Positions 1 through 5,109 of a DNA stretch of 5,109 nucleotides are shown one piece after another. A model generated the notes under the pieces. That model was given only the letters and a program-made list of their open reading frames with translations, searched no databases and was not told the DNA's origin. Source of the stretch: Bacillota bacterium (GTDB taxonomy: Bacteria; Bacillota_I; Bacilli_A; RFN20; CAG-826); NCBI GenBank assembly GCA_016872075.1, contig VHBF01000043.1:1-5109 (forward strand), read 5' to 3'. The first letter of the stretch is position 1; every line of letters begins with the position of its first letter. Position numbers and translations under genes: made by a program.

Positions 1-660
1 CAAGCACGCAGCAAACAACTCGATGCTTTAAATTTGGATTATTTGCATTTCCAATCTGCCAACGGTACCGATTTTAAAATTTGGATGATTCGAGAAGCTC
101 GTTGGCTTGGTGGTGGTGAAAAACTAATCGATGGTCATTTTTATAATCCAAACATGCCGACAGAAGAGGTTTTTATTACCCCTAAAGCTGGCAAAGCCGA
201 AGGAAAAGTGGTCGCATCAAAACCACTCTCTTATCAAGGCGAATTGATTGAAGATTTTGCCGTTACCTTTGCCGGAGGTAAAGTGGTCAAAGTGGAAGCG
301 AAAAAAAATCAAAAACTCTTAGAACAAATGGTGAAGATGGATGAAGGTGCATCCCGCATTGGTGAATTAGCCCTCGTTCCATTCGACTCACCCATTCAAC
401 AATCGGGGTTGTTATTCTATAACACGTTGTTTGATGAAAATGCCGCTTGCCATATTGCGTTAGGTCGAGCTTATGTAAACTCAATTAAAGGTTATGCAAC
501 GATGTCACCCCAACAATTAACTGACATTGGTTGCAATCGTTCTATGATTCATGTGGACTTCATGATTGGGAGTCGCGATTTAAAAATCACTGGATACAAT
601 CGCAAAGGTGCCGCGATTGCCATCTTCGAAAAAGGCAACTGGGCTCCTTCCCTTAAATAA
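1..660 (+). CDS. M29-family metallo-aminopeptidase (AmpS/PepS-like), 3' part
   Basis: This is the C-terminal 219 codons of a gene whose start lies left of the window; the frame is open from base 1, so the TTG at 34 is not its start. M29 aminopeptidases are cytosolic dinuclear-metal enzymes that remove N-terminal residues from peptides, and are usually about 410 residues long. The visible part has the family hallmarks: NGTD near the beginning, NMPTEEVF, DEGASRIGELALVP, LFDENAACHIALGRAY and HVDFMIGS. The metal and catalytic residues fall at the spacing I recall for staphylococcal AmpS: Glu (codon 166-168), Glu (364-366), His (451-453), Tyr (472-474), His (550-552) and Asp (556-558). The gene therefore looks intact and active. 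It ends in TAA just before a hairpin terminator and is convergent with glnA. Family assignment is firm; substrate preference cannot be read from the sequence. Confidence 0.93.
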   Translation, partial: QARSKQLDALNLDYLHFQSANGTDFKIWMIREARWLGGGEKLIDGHFYNPNMPTEEVFITPKAGKAEGKVVASKPLSYQGELIEDFAVTFAGGKVVKVEAKKNQKLLEQMVKMDEGASRIGELALVPFDSPIQQSGLLFYNTLFDENAACHIALGRAYVNSIKGYATMSPQQLTDIGCNRSMIHVDFMIGSRDLKITGYNRKGAAIAIFEKGNWAPSLK

Positions 661-672
661 AGATTGAGATAA

Positions 673-702
673 AAAAACCTTCACAATTTCGTGAAGGTTT
701 TT
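673..702. terminator. Bidirectional intrinsic terminator between aminopeptidase and glnA
   Basis: A perfect 12-bp inverted repeat (673-684 with 691-702, arms AAAAACCTTCAC and GTGAAGGTTTTT) has a 6-nt loop. The core is CCTTCAC/GTGAAGG, and each arm ends in an A or T run, giving a U-tract in either direction (the + strand continues as T-C-TTTT, the - strand gains two more T). It lies 12 bases after the aminopeptidase stop and 17 bases beyond the glnA stop, so it most likely ends both convergent transcripts. Confidence 0.92.
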
Positions 703-719
703 CTTTTGAAATGATTTGT

Positions 720-2057
720 TTATAAATGTAAGTAACGATCGATTTCCCATTGCGAAACATAAGTACGATATTCATCCCATTCTTTTTCTTTGGCAAGAAT
801 GTATTTATCGTAAGTATGTTTACCAAGGACAGTAAGCATCATCGGATCCTTTTTCATTTCCTTAAGCGCGTCTTTGAGGTTTTCTGGTAAATTTTGAATC
901 CCTTGGGCTTCGCGTTGCTCACGTGTTAATTCAAAGATGTTGTCGTAAACAGGTGGGATGGTTTTGCTGTCTTTTGCAGCGATGCCTTCTAACCCTGCCG
1001 TGAGGATAAAGGCTAAGGCAAGATAAGGATTGGCAAGTGGATCTACGTTTCTTAATTCTGTTCGTGTCGAACCACCGCGCGCTGCAGGAATGCGAATCAT
1101 CGCCGAACGATTCGCGTCAGACCAGCAGGCATAGCAAGGGGCTTCATATCCTGGAATGATACGTTTATAAGAGTTAACCGTAGGATTGGTTAAGGCCGCA
1201 ATCGAGCGAGAATGATTCAAGATTCCTGTCATCCACTTCCTCGCGATATCCGATAATTGCATATCGCCTTTGGGATCATAAAAAGCATTTTCACCCTTGG
1301 CGTTTGCTAATGACATATTCGTATGCATACCCGAACCGTTAATACCGGCAATTGGTTTTGGCATAAAAGTTGCATGTAAACCATGCTTGTGGGCGATGAC
1401 TTTAACTACCGTTTTAAATAACTGTAAATTATCACAAGCTTTTAAGACGTCTTGGAATCGGAAATTTATTTCGTGTTGACCGACTGCCACTTCGTGATGC
1501 GATGCTTGCACCATTAACCCTAATTTATCAAGTTCAATGGCAATATCACGACGGGTATAGTTGTCCCCGTCCATCGGTGCTAAATCAAAATAACCGGCAT
1601 CATCATTCGGTTCAATGACGGGTTTGCCATCTTTGACTTTAAATAAGAAAAATTCTGGTTCAAAGCCAACATTCAAAGCAGAGAAGCCAGCATCTTGCAT
1701 CTTTTTAATTGCCTTTTTAAGAATAAATCGTGGATCGCCTTCAAAGGGTTCACCTTTGGGGGTGTAGACATCGCAGACAAGCCGCGCCACTTTTCCTAGT
1801 GCTAAACTTTCAAACGTGAGAATTTGCCATGTTGATAAATCAGGATATAAATACATATCCGCTTCTTTGATGCGAACGAAACCTTCTATCGAAGACCCAT
1901 CAAACATAATTTTGTTATTGAGTGCGTCCTCTAAACGTGAAATGGGTAAATCGACTGATTTAACCATCCCGAGCATGTCGGTAAATTGCATCCGAATAAA
2001 CCGAACATCCTCTTTCTTAGCAATAGCTAAAACGTCGTCTTTCGTCATGATTGCCAT
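720..2057 (-). CDS. glnA: Glutamine synthetase, type I-alpha
   Basis: Cytosolic enzyme that makes glutamine from glutamate, ammonia and ATP; the family forms dodecamers. The protein is 445 residues, against 444 for Bacillus subtilis GlnA, and is collinear with it. Visible signatures are MFDGSSIEGF (51-60), the metal-site pair GFEPEFFLF (Glu133, Glu135), SHHEVAVGQHEINF (187-199, Glu189, Glu196), the ATP-binding KPIAGINGSGMH (234-245), the glutamate flap GYEAPCY (Glu305) and TRTELRNVDP (331-340). There is no I-beta insertion and no adenylylation tyrosine motif. Arg62 in FVRIKEAD matches the residue tied to glutamine feedback inhibition in Bacillus GS. By analogy, control should be by feedback inhibition and possibly by GlnR/TnrA-type partners, though none is encoded here. 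The ATG at 2055-2057 is chosen because it aligns with the Bacillus N-terminus and has a good SD (2064-2071); Met4 is less likely. It has its own consensus promoter. Confidence 0.98.
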   Translation of the reverse strand: MAIMTKDDVLAIAKKEDVRFIRMQFTDMLGMVKSVDLPISRLEDALNNKIMFDGSSIEGFVRIKEADMYLYPDLSTWQILTFESLALGKVARLVCDVYTPKGEPFEGDPRFILKKAIKKMQDAGFSALNVGFEPEFFLFKVKDGKPVIEPNDDAGYFDLAPMDGDNYTRRDIAIELDKLGLMVQASHHEVAVGQHEINFRFQDVLKACDNLQLFKTVVKVIAHKHGLHATFMPKPIAGINGSGMHTNMSLANAKGENAFYDPKGDMQLSDIARKWMTGILNHSRSIAALTNPTVNSYKRIIPGYEAPCYACWSDANRSAMIRIPAARGGSTRTELRNVDPLANPYLALAFILTAGLEGIAAKDSKTIPPVYDNIFELTREQREAQGIQNLPENLKDALKEMKKDPMMLTVLGKHTYDKYILAKEKEWDEYRTYVSQWEIDRYLHL

Positions 2058-2063
2058 GCCTAA

Positions 2064-2071
2064 CTCCCCCT
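2064..2071 (-). promoter_or_regulatory. Ribosome binding site of glnA
   Basis: The - strand reads AGGGGGAG, 6 nt before the ATG (2055-2057). This fixes the start at Met1 rather than Met4. The site lies between a CTAAC (2079-2083) and a GTTAG (2060-2064) that could pair. Confidence 0.75.
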
Positions 2072-2087
2072 ATGAGATGTTAGATTC

Positions 2088-2115
2088 ATTATAAATTTGC
2101 CTTATAAATTGTCAA
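2088..2115 (-). promoter_or_regulatory. Sigma-A type promoter of glnA
   Basis: Read on the - strand, a perfect -35 hexamer TTGACA (2110-2115) and a perfect -10 hexamer TATAAT (2088-2093) are separated by 16 bp. The start of transcription is expected near 2081, giving a leader of about 24 nt before the ATG at 2057. The -35 lies only 6 bp past the stop codon of the upstream membrane-protein gene, with no terminator between, so read-through from the sigma operon into glnA is also possible. The hexamers are seen directly; the start site is inferred. Confidence 0.88.
2089..2110. repeat. Direct repeat TTATAAATT inside the glnA promoter
   Basis: TTATAAATT occurs at 2089-2097 and again at 2102-2110 (+ strand), 13 bp start to start. 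One copy covers most of the -10 element and the other fills the spacer up to the first base of the -35. TTATAA is itself palindromic. It could be an operator or just AT-rich promoter DNA. Confidence 0.4.
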
Positions 2116-2121
2116 ATAGGA

Positions 2122-3360
2122 TTAGTCTTCGTCCTCTTCGTTATCATCCTCTTCATGGTCATCTTCGTCTTCATCCTCGTCGTCTCGGTGATCGCCTCTA
2201 GGACCATGGCGGTCATCTTCCCATTCTCCGTCTTCACGTTCGCCATCTTCATTGAATTGAATCGCTTGATAACGATAGCCGATAATCTCGTTTTGATCGT
2301 TGAGTACAGGGATTACATAAACTGAAATTTTGCCTTTGATTCTTCCGTTAGCGCCTTGCATGTCAAATTTGATATCGAGAATGGTTTCACCATTTTCTGT
2401 TTCATATTCAAACTTAAATGTATCTTTGGTACGATTGCTATCGTTATTCTCAAAGAATTTTAATTCTACTACCGTTTCATCATCTTCAATTTCCAATTTA
2501 AATTCAGAAATGGTGAGGACGTTATTGATTAATTTTTTGACTTTGATTTTAGTTTCATCTTCTTCAAATTTGTATTCTGTTTCGATATAGTTAATGTCAT
2601 CTAAATTGGCTCTAAAAATAATTTTAGTTTCATCATTTTCTTGAATTTTGCTACCTGTGACGGTGTAACGAACGGTTGTATCGATTACTAATTCACCGCT
2701 AAAAACGTAGTAGGTTTCTTCTTCAATCACTTCTGAACTTTCAACTTTATAGTAAAGCGCATACGGGATGGCTAACCCTTCAATGTCATAAACCACAAAG
2801 GTATCAAGAAATTCAAAATTGACGTCATCTGATACTTGAGAATTGATTAAAGGCGCTTCATTGGTTCCTAAAAATTGTTCAAACACGGTTAAATAGGGGG
2901 TGAGTAAGGTCATCGTTGCCTCAAAATTAATCGTTTCTCTTTCACGTAACGGTCTAAGTTTTATTTGCAAAGCTGGATTCAATAACGGTTGCGTATTGTT
3001 AATGGATAGGTTCGTTAGTAGCGTTGCCGACGTAATACTTGAAATCGAGATCGCTTCCTTTTCGTTGTTTAAACGTAAAGGCGGTAACACCACTTGGCTA
3101 GACAAGGGTAAGGAAGTTTCGCTGGTTTGGGAAGTGGTATTGGAAGATAAAATCACATCACTAGAAGGCGCGATTGGATTCGTATTTTGAATGATGATGG
3201 CAAAGATAAACACGCCAGTCAAGATCGTGGCAATTGGCAGGAGTTTAAAAAAAGAAAAGGGTTGATTCTTCGGAAAGTTTTGAACGATGAAAGATCGAAG
3301 ATTCGGCATTTGACCTTCCGCTTCTTGTTTGATTTTTTTCAAGACGTCTTTTTCATTCAT
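2122..3360 (-). CDS. Membrane-anchored putative anti-sigma/sensor protein with acidic tail
   Basis: I do not recognise a named family. The 412 residues comprise: a short, charged cytosolic N-terminus (1-37, containing MNEKDVLKKIKQEAE); one hydrophobic helix (about 38-57, FFKLLPIATILTGVFIFAII) without a signal-peptidase site; a Ser/Thr/Asn/Pro-rich linker (about 60-135); a region of alternating beta-strand-like segments rich in Asp/Glu (about 140-370); and an extremely acidic tail (371-412, 28 of 42 residues Asp or Glu). There is no cysteine, so no HxxxCxxC zinc anti-sigma motif and no lipobox. The start overlaps the sigma-factor stop as ATGA, with AGGAG (3371-3375) 10 nt upstream, so the two are translationally coupled. 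From this pairing and the topology (N-terminus in, bulk out) I infer that it holds the sigma factor at the membrane and senses an external cue. It could instead be a target or effector of the sigma factor. The coding region is intact. Confidence 0.8.
   Translation of the reverse strand: MNEKDVLKKIKQEAEGQMPNLRSFIVQNFPKNQPFSFFKLLPIATILTGVFIFAIIIQNTNPIAPSSDVILSSNTTSQTSETSLPLSSQVVLPPLRLNNEKEAISISSITSATLLTNLSINNTQPLLNPALQIKLRPLRERETINFEATMTLLTPYLTVFEQFLGTNEAPLINSQVSDDVNFEFLDTFVVYDIEGLAIPYALYYKVESSEVIEEETYYVFSGELVIDTTVRYTVTGSKIQENDETKIIFRANLDDINYIETEYKFEEDETKIKVKKLINNVLTISEFKLEIEDDETVVELKFFENNDSNRTKDTFKFEYETENGETILDIKFDMQGANGRIKGKISVYVIPVLNDQNEIIGYRYQAIQFNEDGEREDGEWEDDRHGPRGDHRDDEDEDEDDHEEDDNEEDED
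2125..2250 (-). repeat. Low-complexity acidic-tail coding tract (GAN codons)
   Basis: The last 42 codons of the membrane protein are mostly GAT, GAC, GAA and GAG, which gives a GAN-periodic tract, densest at 2125-2192. The intervening residues are mainly His, Arg, Gly and Asn, for example in DDRHGPRGDHRDD. The synonymous codons are mixed, so it is not a pure trinucleotide repeat, but length variation between strains is plausible. Confidence 0.7.
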
Positions 3361-3878
3361 TTTTTCAAAGCTCCTTTCATTTTTTTAATCGCTTGGTTGT
3401 ATTTCCACGTGACTGTTCCGATTGGGATGTCCATGATTAAGGCAATTTCTCGATGTTTATACTCACTTATTGCATAGAGGAAGAGGATTTTTTGTTCATC
3501 TTGATCGAGAATTTTTTTCGCTAGAGTGATGACCGGTGAACCTAAATCATAGATATCGCGACTACTTGGCAACGTTGCTTCTAAGGTTTCCCTTTCAACT
3601 TGCGTTTCTCGATCCCGAACCTTGATGAGGTTTAAGGCAGTATTGCGGGCGATGGTGAGGATCCAGTTCATCCCATTCGTAGTTACTTGGTATTGCTGAA
3701 TGTTATCCATCACTTTGAGATAGGTATCCTGCATTACATCTTCGGTTAACTGCGTATCTTTCAAATACGGAAGAATGAACGCAAACACCCCTCTTCGAGT
3801 TTGTTCGTAGAGATCTTGCATCGCTTGTCGCTTGCCCTTTTTGATTTGTAATAGTAAAGCGTTTATGGGATTCATCAC
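3357..3878 (-). CDS. ECF-type RNA polymerase sigma factor
   Basis: A small sigma-70 family protein of 173 residues that directs RNA polymerase to a dedicated promoter set. Region 2 spans about 14-91. It includes the core-binding stretch LTEDVMQDTYLKVMDNIQQY (44-63) and the -10-reading segment NWILTIARNTALNLIKVRDR (71-90). A linker follows, then region 4 (about 118-171) with the helix-turn-helix YKHREIALIMDIPIGTVTWK (140-159). Regions 1 and 3 are absent, as is typical of ECF factors. The start is either GTG (3876-3878) or the next codon, ATG (3873-3875). A weak AGGTG (3890-3894) lies 11 nt from the GTG and 14 nt from the ATG. The gene overlaps its membrane partner by ATGA, the classic sigma/anti-sigma arrangement. 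Family assignment is firm; the ECF subgroup and regulon are unknown. Confidence 0.93.
   Translation of the reverse strand: MMNPINALLLQIKKGKRQAMQDLYEQTRRGVFAFILPYLKDTQLTEDVMQDTYLKVMDNIQQYQVTTNGMNWILTIARNTALNLIKVRDRETQVERETLEATLPSSRDIYDLGSPVITLAKKILDQDEQKILFLYAISEYKHREIALIMDIPIGTVTWKYNQAIKKMKGALKK
3371..3375 (-). promoter_or_regulatory. Ribosome binding site of the membrane partner, inside the sigma gene
   Basis: The - strand reads AGGAG within the last codons of the sigma factor (MKGAL), 10 nt before the ATG at 3358-3360. With the ATGA stop/start overlap at 3357-3360 it supports coupled translation, and so a fixed ratio, of the sigma factor and its partner. Confidence 0.7.
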
Positions 3879-3898
3879 GCCTAACTTTACACCTAAAC

Positions 3899-3952
3899 GA
3901 TGCTGACTTCTCCCCCCTTTAAAGGGAGCATCTCAAGGGGACTTAAGATGCT
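3899..3952 (-). promoter_or_regulatory. Inverted-repeat cluster in the sigma-factor leader
   Basis: The 72-bp gap upstream of the sigma gene holds three copies of one element: GATGCT at 3899-3904, AGCATCT at 3927-3933 and AGATGCT at 3946-3952 (+ strand). The middle copy can pair with the outer one at 3946-3952 (7 bp, plus an inner AAG/CTT and a GGGA loop). Alternatively it can pair with the copy at 3899-3904, enclosing the palindrome CCCTTTAAAGGG (3915-3926). The two pairings exclude each other. The outer copy overlaps the yolD-like stop codon (3951-3953). It could be an attenuator-like leader, a transcript-end hairpin or a protein-binding operator. The repeats are seen directly; the function is inference. 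Confidence 0.5.
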
Positions 3953-4295
3953 ACTCATTAAACAAAGAAGGGCTTGAATTTGTTGGTGTTTGGATTTGAA
4001 GATCAAGGATGGTTGAAAAATAAATGATTTTTTCATTTATTTTTAGCCATTTTTCTTCAAATTTGATTTGTTTAACCCATCCAGTCTCTTTGATTTTTTT
4101 GCCATCAACAAAATAAATAAGCGTGACAAGTTGTTGGTTTGCTATCAATAGATTGGCATTGATGCTGGTAGCCTGATCTTGGCTAACTTGCGGTTTTTCC
4201 ATTTTAGTTTTGGATGTTTTCATCGTCACGATGGTGCCTTTTTGTTCAATTAAGGAAGCATAAGGGGCCCATTTTTTCATGCCGCGGTCACTCAT
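3951..4295 (-). CDS. YolD-like protein
   Basis: 114 residues. The N-terminal DRGMKKWAPYASLIEQ (3-18) matches the conserved opening of YolD-like proteins (DRG..KW...). The C-terminal half has the usual small beta-rich pattern: QQLVTLIYFVDGKKI (54-68), TGWVKQI (71-77) and KIIYFSTILDLQ (89-100). YolD-like genes commonly sit directly behind UmuC/UvrX-type polymerases (as in yqjW-yqjX of Bacillus), and this one overlaps the polymerase stop by ATGA (4292-4295), so translation is probably coupled. A GGGGG (4305-4309) upstream may serve as SD. The molecular function is poorly defined; a role as accessory factor to the translesion polymerase is inferred from genomic pairing. The middle (about 22-45) is polar and probably flexible. 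It carries a 12-bp inverted repeat at 4016-4044. Confidence 0.82.
   Translation of the reverse strand: MSDRGMKKWAPYASLIEQKGTIVTMKTSKTKMEKPQVSQDQATSINANLLIANQQLVTLIYFVDGKKIKETGWVKQIKFEEKWLKINEKIIYFSTILDLQIQTPTNSSPSLFNE
4016..4044. repeat. Perfect 12-bp inverted repeat inside the yolD-like gene
   Basis: AAAAATAAATGA (4016-4027) and TCATTTATTTTT (4033-4044) are exact reverse complements around a 5-nt loop. On the - strand transcript this would be an A/U stem with a U-rich 3' arm, so it is thermodynamically weak. It encodes residues around LKINEKIIYF. It may be a chance product of AT-rich codons. Confidence 0.5.
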
Positions 4296-5107
4296 TTACG
4301 ATGACCCCCAATTAAGGTGTGTCGTTCCCGTGTGGTGGATGCTTTTAATAACGCGGATGTTCTTAATATGGCGTTATGTCCATAGCGTTCTTTAATATGG
4401 GCAATGGTGACTTGTAGCCTTCTTTTTTTGTCAGTGGTTTCGGCGTCGGTAAATAAATCCAATTGCTCATGATTTAAAGGATTTAATTTACGAAAAGCAA
4501 AGGTAATATTACGAATTGGTTTTGCTTCAACATACCGATGGTAAATTCTCATCAATGCTTCATAGAGTGTATCTTCGTCATCCGTCGCGCGAATCAAGCT
4601 CATTTGATGAGAAAATCCCCCTAAGCTTGCCGAGTAACCAATACTGAGATGTACGAGTGAACTCAATTGACCTTGAAGGCGGAGACGCAAGGTTAAATCA
4701 TCACACATTTCTCGGATTACCACAGGGACTTCATCGATTGAGTAGTCACGATATAAAACTTGTCCCATACTGATGCCGGGTTCTTTGGGTTGATATTTTT
4801 CACGAATGTTGGAGTGATCAATGCCATTCGCATGATCATGAAGTTGTTTGCCTATGATGCCATAGAGTGCAATTAGCTTATGCTCAGGAAATTGTGCCAA
4901 ATCTTGAATCGTCATGATCCCTAATTGGTGTAATCGATGTTCCATTCTTGAAGCAATGCCCCACATTTCACCAACCGGTAATGGCCAAAATTTTTCTTGG
5001 ATTTCATCTTGATGCCACGTGGCAATTCCGTCTTTAGCTTTTTTCGCTTCGATATCTAAGGCACTCTTTGCTAAAAATGGATTGTCACCAATGCCAACGG
5101 TGGCCCA
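4292..5107 (-). CDS. Y-family DNA polymerase (UmuC/UvrX/YqjW-like), 5' truncated by the window
   Basis: The frame is open to the right edge, so the ATG at 4964-4966 is internal; 271 codons are visible. Y-family polymerases copy damaged DNA at low fidelity. The visible part starts at the end of the palm with ATVGIGDNPFLAKSALDIEA (2-21). It continues through the thumb, with WPLPVGEMWGIASRMEHRL (41-59) and a helix-hairpin-helix region LGIMTIQDLAQFP (about 62-74), into the little-finger domain (about 110-210). A clear beta-clamp binding motif QLDLF (codons 4451-4465) follows it. The C-terminus ends with RERHTLIGGH, typical of the UvrX/YqjW group. The palm residues that hold the catalytic metals lie outside the window, so activity cannot be judged. 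In Bacillus these genes are LexA-controlled; the promoter here is not visible. The gene overlaps the yolD-like gene by 4 bp. Confidence 0.92.
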   Translation of the reverse strand, partial: WATVGIGDNPFLAKSALDIEAKKAKDGIATWHQDEIQEKFWPLPVGEMWGIASRMEHRLHQLGIMTIQDLAQFPEHKLIALYGIIGKQLHDHANGIDHSNIREKYQPKEPGISMGQVLYRDYSIDEVPVVIREMCDDLTLRLRLQGQLSSLVHLSIGYSASLGGFSHQMSLIRATDDEDTLYEALMRIYHRYVEAKPIRNITFAFRKLNPLNHEQLDLFTDAETTDKKRRLQVTIAHIKERYGHNAILRTSALLKASTTRERHTLIGGHRK

Positions 5108-5109
5108 AA

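Noticed and set aside
287..484. Open frame on the - strand inside the aminopeptidase gene
   Set aside because: It overlaps the catalytic core of a clear M29 gene and shows no coding features of its own.
1297..2094. Open frames on the + strand opposite glnA (1297-1479, 1816-2094)
   Set aside because: They lie antisense to a fully conserved glutamine synthetase, have no SD or recognisable protein features, and are explained by its codon use.
2108..2126. GlnR/TnrA operator (TGTNA-N7-TNACA) near the glnA -35
   Set aside because: The half-site TGTCA (2111-2115) is followed at 7 bp by a poor second half; not enough matches to call.
2330..3477. Open frames on the + strand opposite the membrane-protein and sigma genes (2330-2590, 2900-3190, 3187-3477)
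   Set aside because: They are antisense to well-supported genes, have no motifs or SD, and mirror the low-complexity, AT-rich coding strand.
3927..3952. Intrinsic terminator for the polymerase/YolD operon
   Set aside because: A 7-bp stem is present but no U-run follows on the - strand, so it was kept only as an inverted-repeat element.
3957..3986. Sigma-A promoter for the ECF sigma gene (TTTAAT at 3957-3962, - strand)
   Set aside because: The -10 is 5 of 6, but no acceptable -35 lies 16-18 bp upstream, and no ECF-type -35/-10 pair was found either.
4964..4966. ATG at 4964-4966 as the start of the polymerase gene
   Set aside because: The frame continues upstream to the window edge with conserved Y-family sequence (GIGDNPFLAK), so this is an internal methionine.

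Overview
The window looks like a piece of a low-to-moderate GC Gram-positive-type (Firmicutes/Bacilli or Acholeplasma-like) chromosome. This is suggested by a class I-alpha glutamine synthetase of the Bacillus kind, a UmuC-like polymerase followed by a YolD-like protein (an arrangement known from Bacillus), G-rich Shine-Dalgarno sequences and a near-perfect sigma-A type promoter. TGA ends two of the genes and tryptophan is TGG, so the TGA=Trp code of Mycoplasma and Spiroplasma does not apply. The exact taxon cannot be fixed from the sequence alone.

Layout: the left edge holds the 3' half of an M29-family metallo-aminopeptidase on the + strand (1-660). It converges on everything else through a strong bidirectional hairpin terminator (673-702). 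All remaining genes are on the - strand. In transcription order, from right to left, they are: a 5'-truncated UvrX/YqjW-type Y-family DNA polymerase (4292-5107); a YolD-like gene overlapping it by an ATGA (3951-4295); a 72-bp gap rich in inverted repeats; an ECF sigma factor (3357-3878); a membrane-anchored, putative anti-sigma or sensor protein coupled to it by another ATGA (2122-3360); and glnA (720-2057) behind its own TTGACA-16 bp-TATAAT promoter.

Functionally there are four units: peptide turnover (aminopeptidase), translesion synthesis (polymerase plus YolD), a two-gene cell-envelope-type signalling module (sigma plus membrane partner), and nitrogen assimilation (glnA). The sigma/membrane-protein pair is the least familiar part. 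The partner has a short cytosolic N-terminus, one membrane helix, a beta-rich extracytoplasmic domain and a strikingly acidic tail, and it has no zinc-type anti-sigma motif. The gap upstream of the sigma gene carries three copies of a GATGCT/AGCATC element that could form mutually exclusive hairpins. No RNA genes, insertion sequences, CRISPR arrays or phage genes are visible. I see no wholly new system, but the sigma module and its leader deserve a second look.
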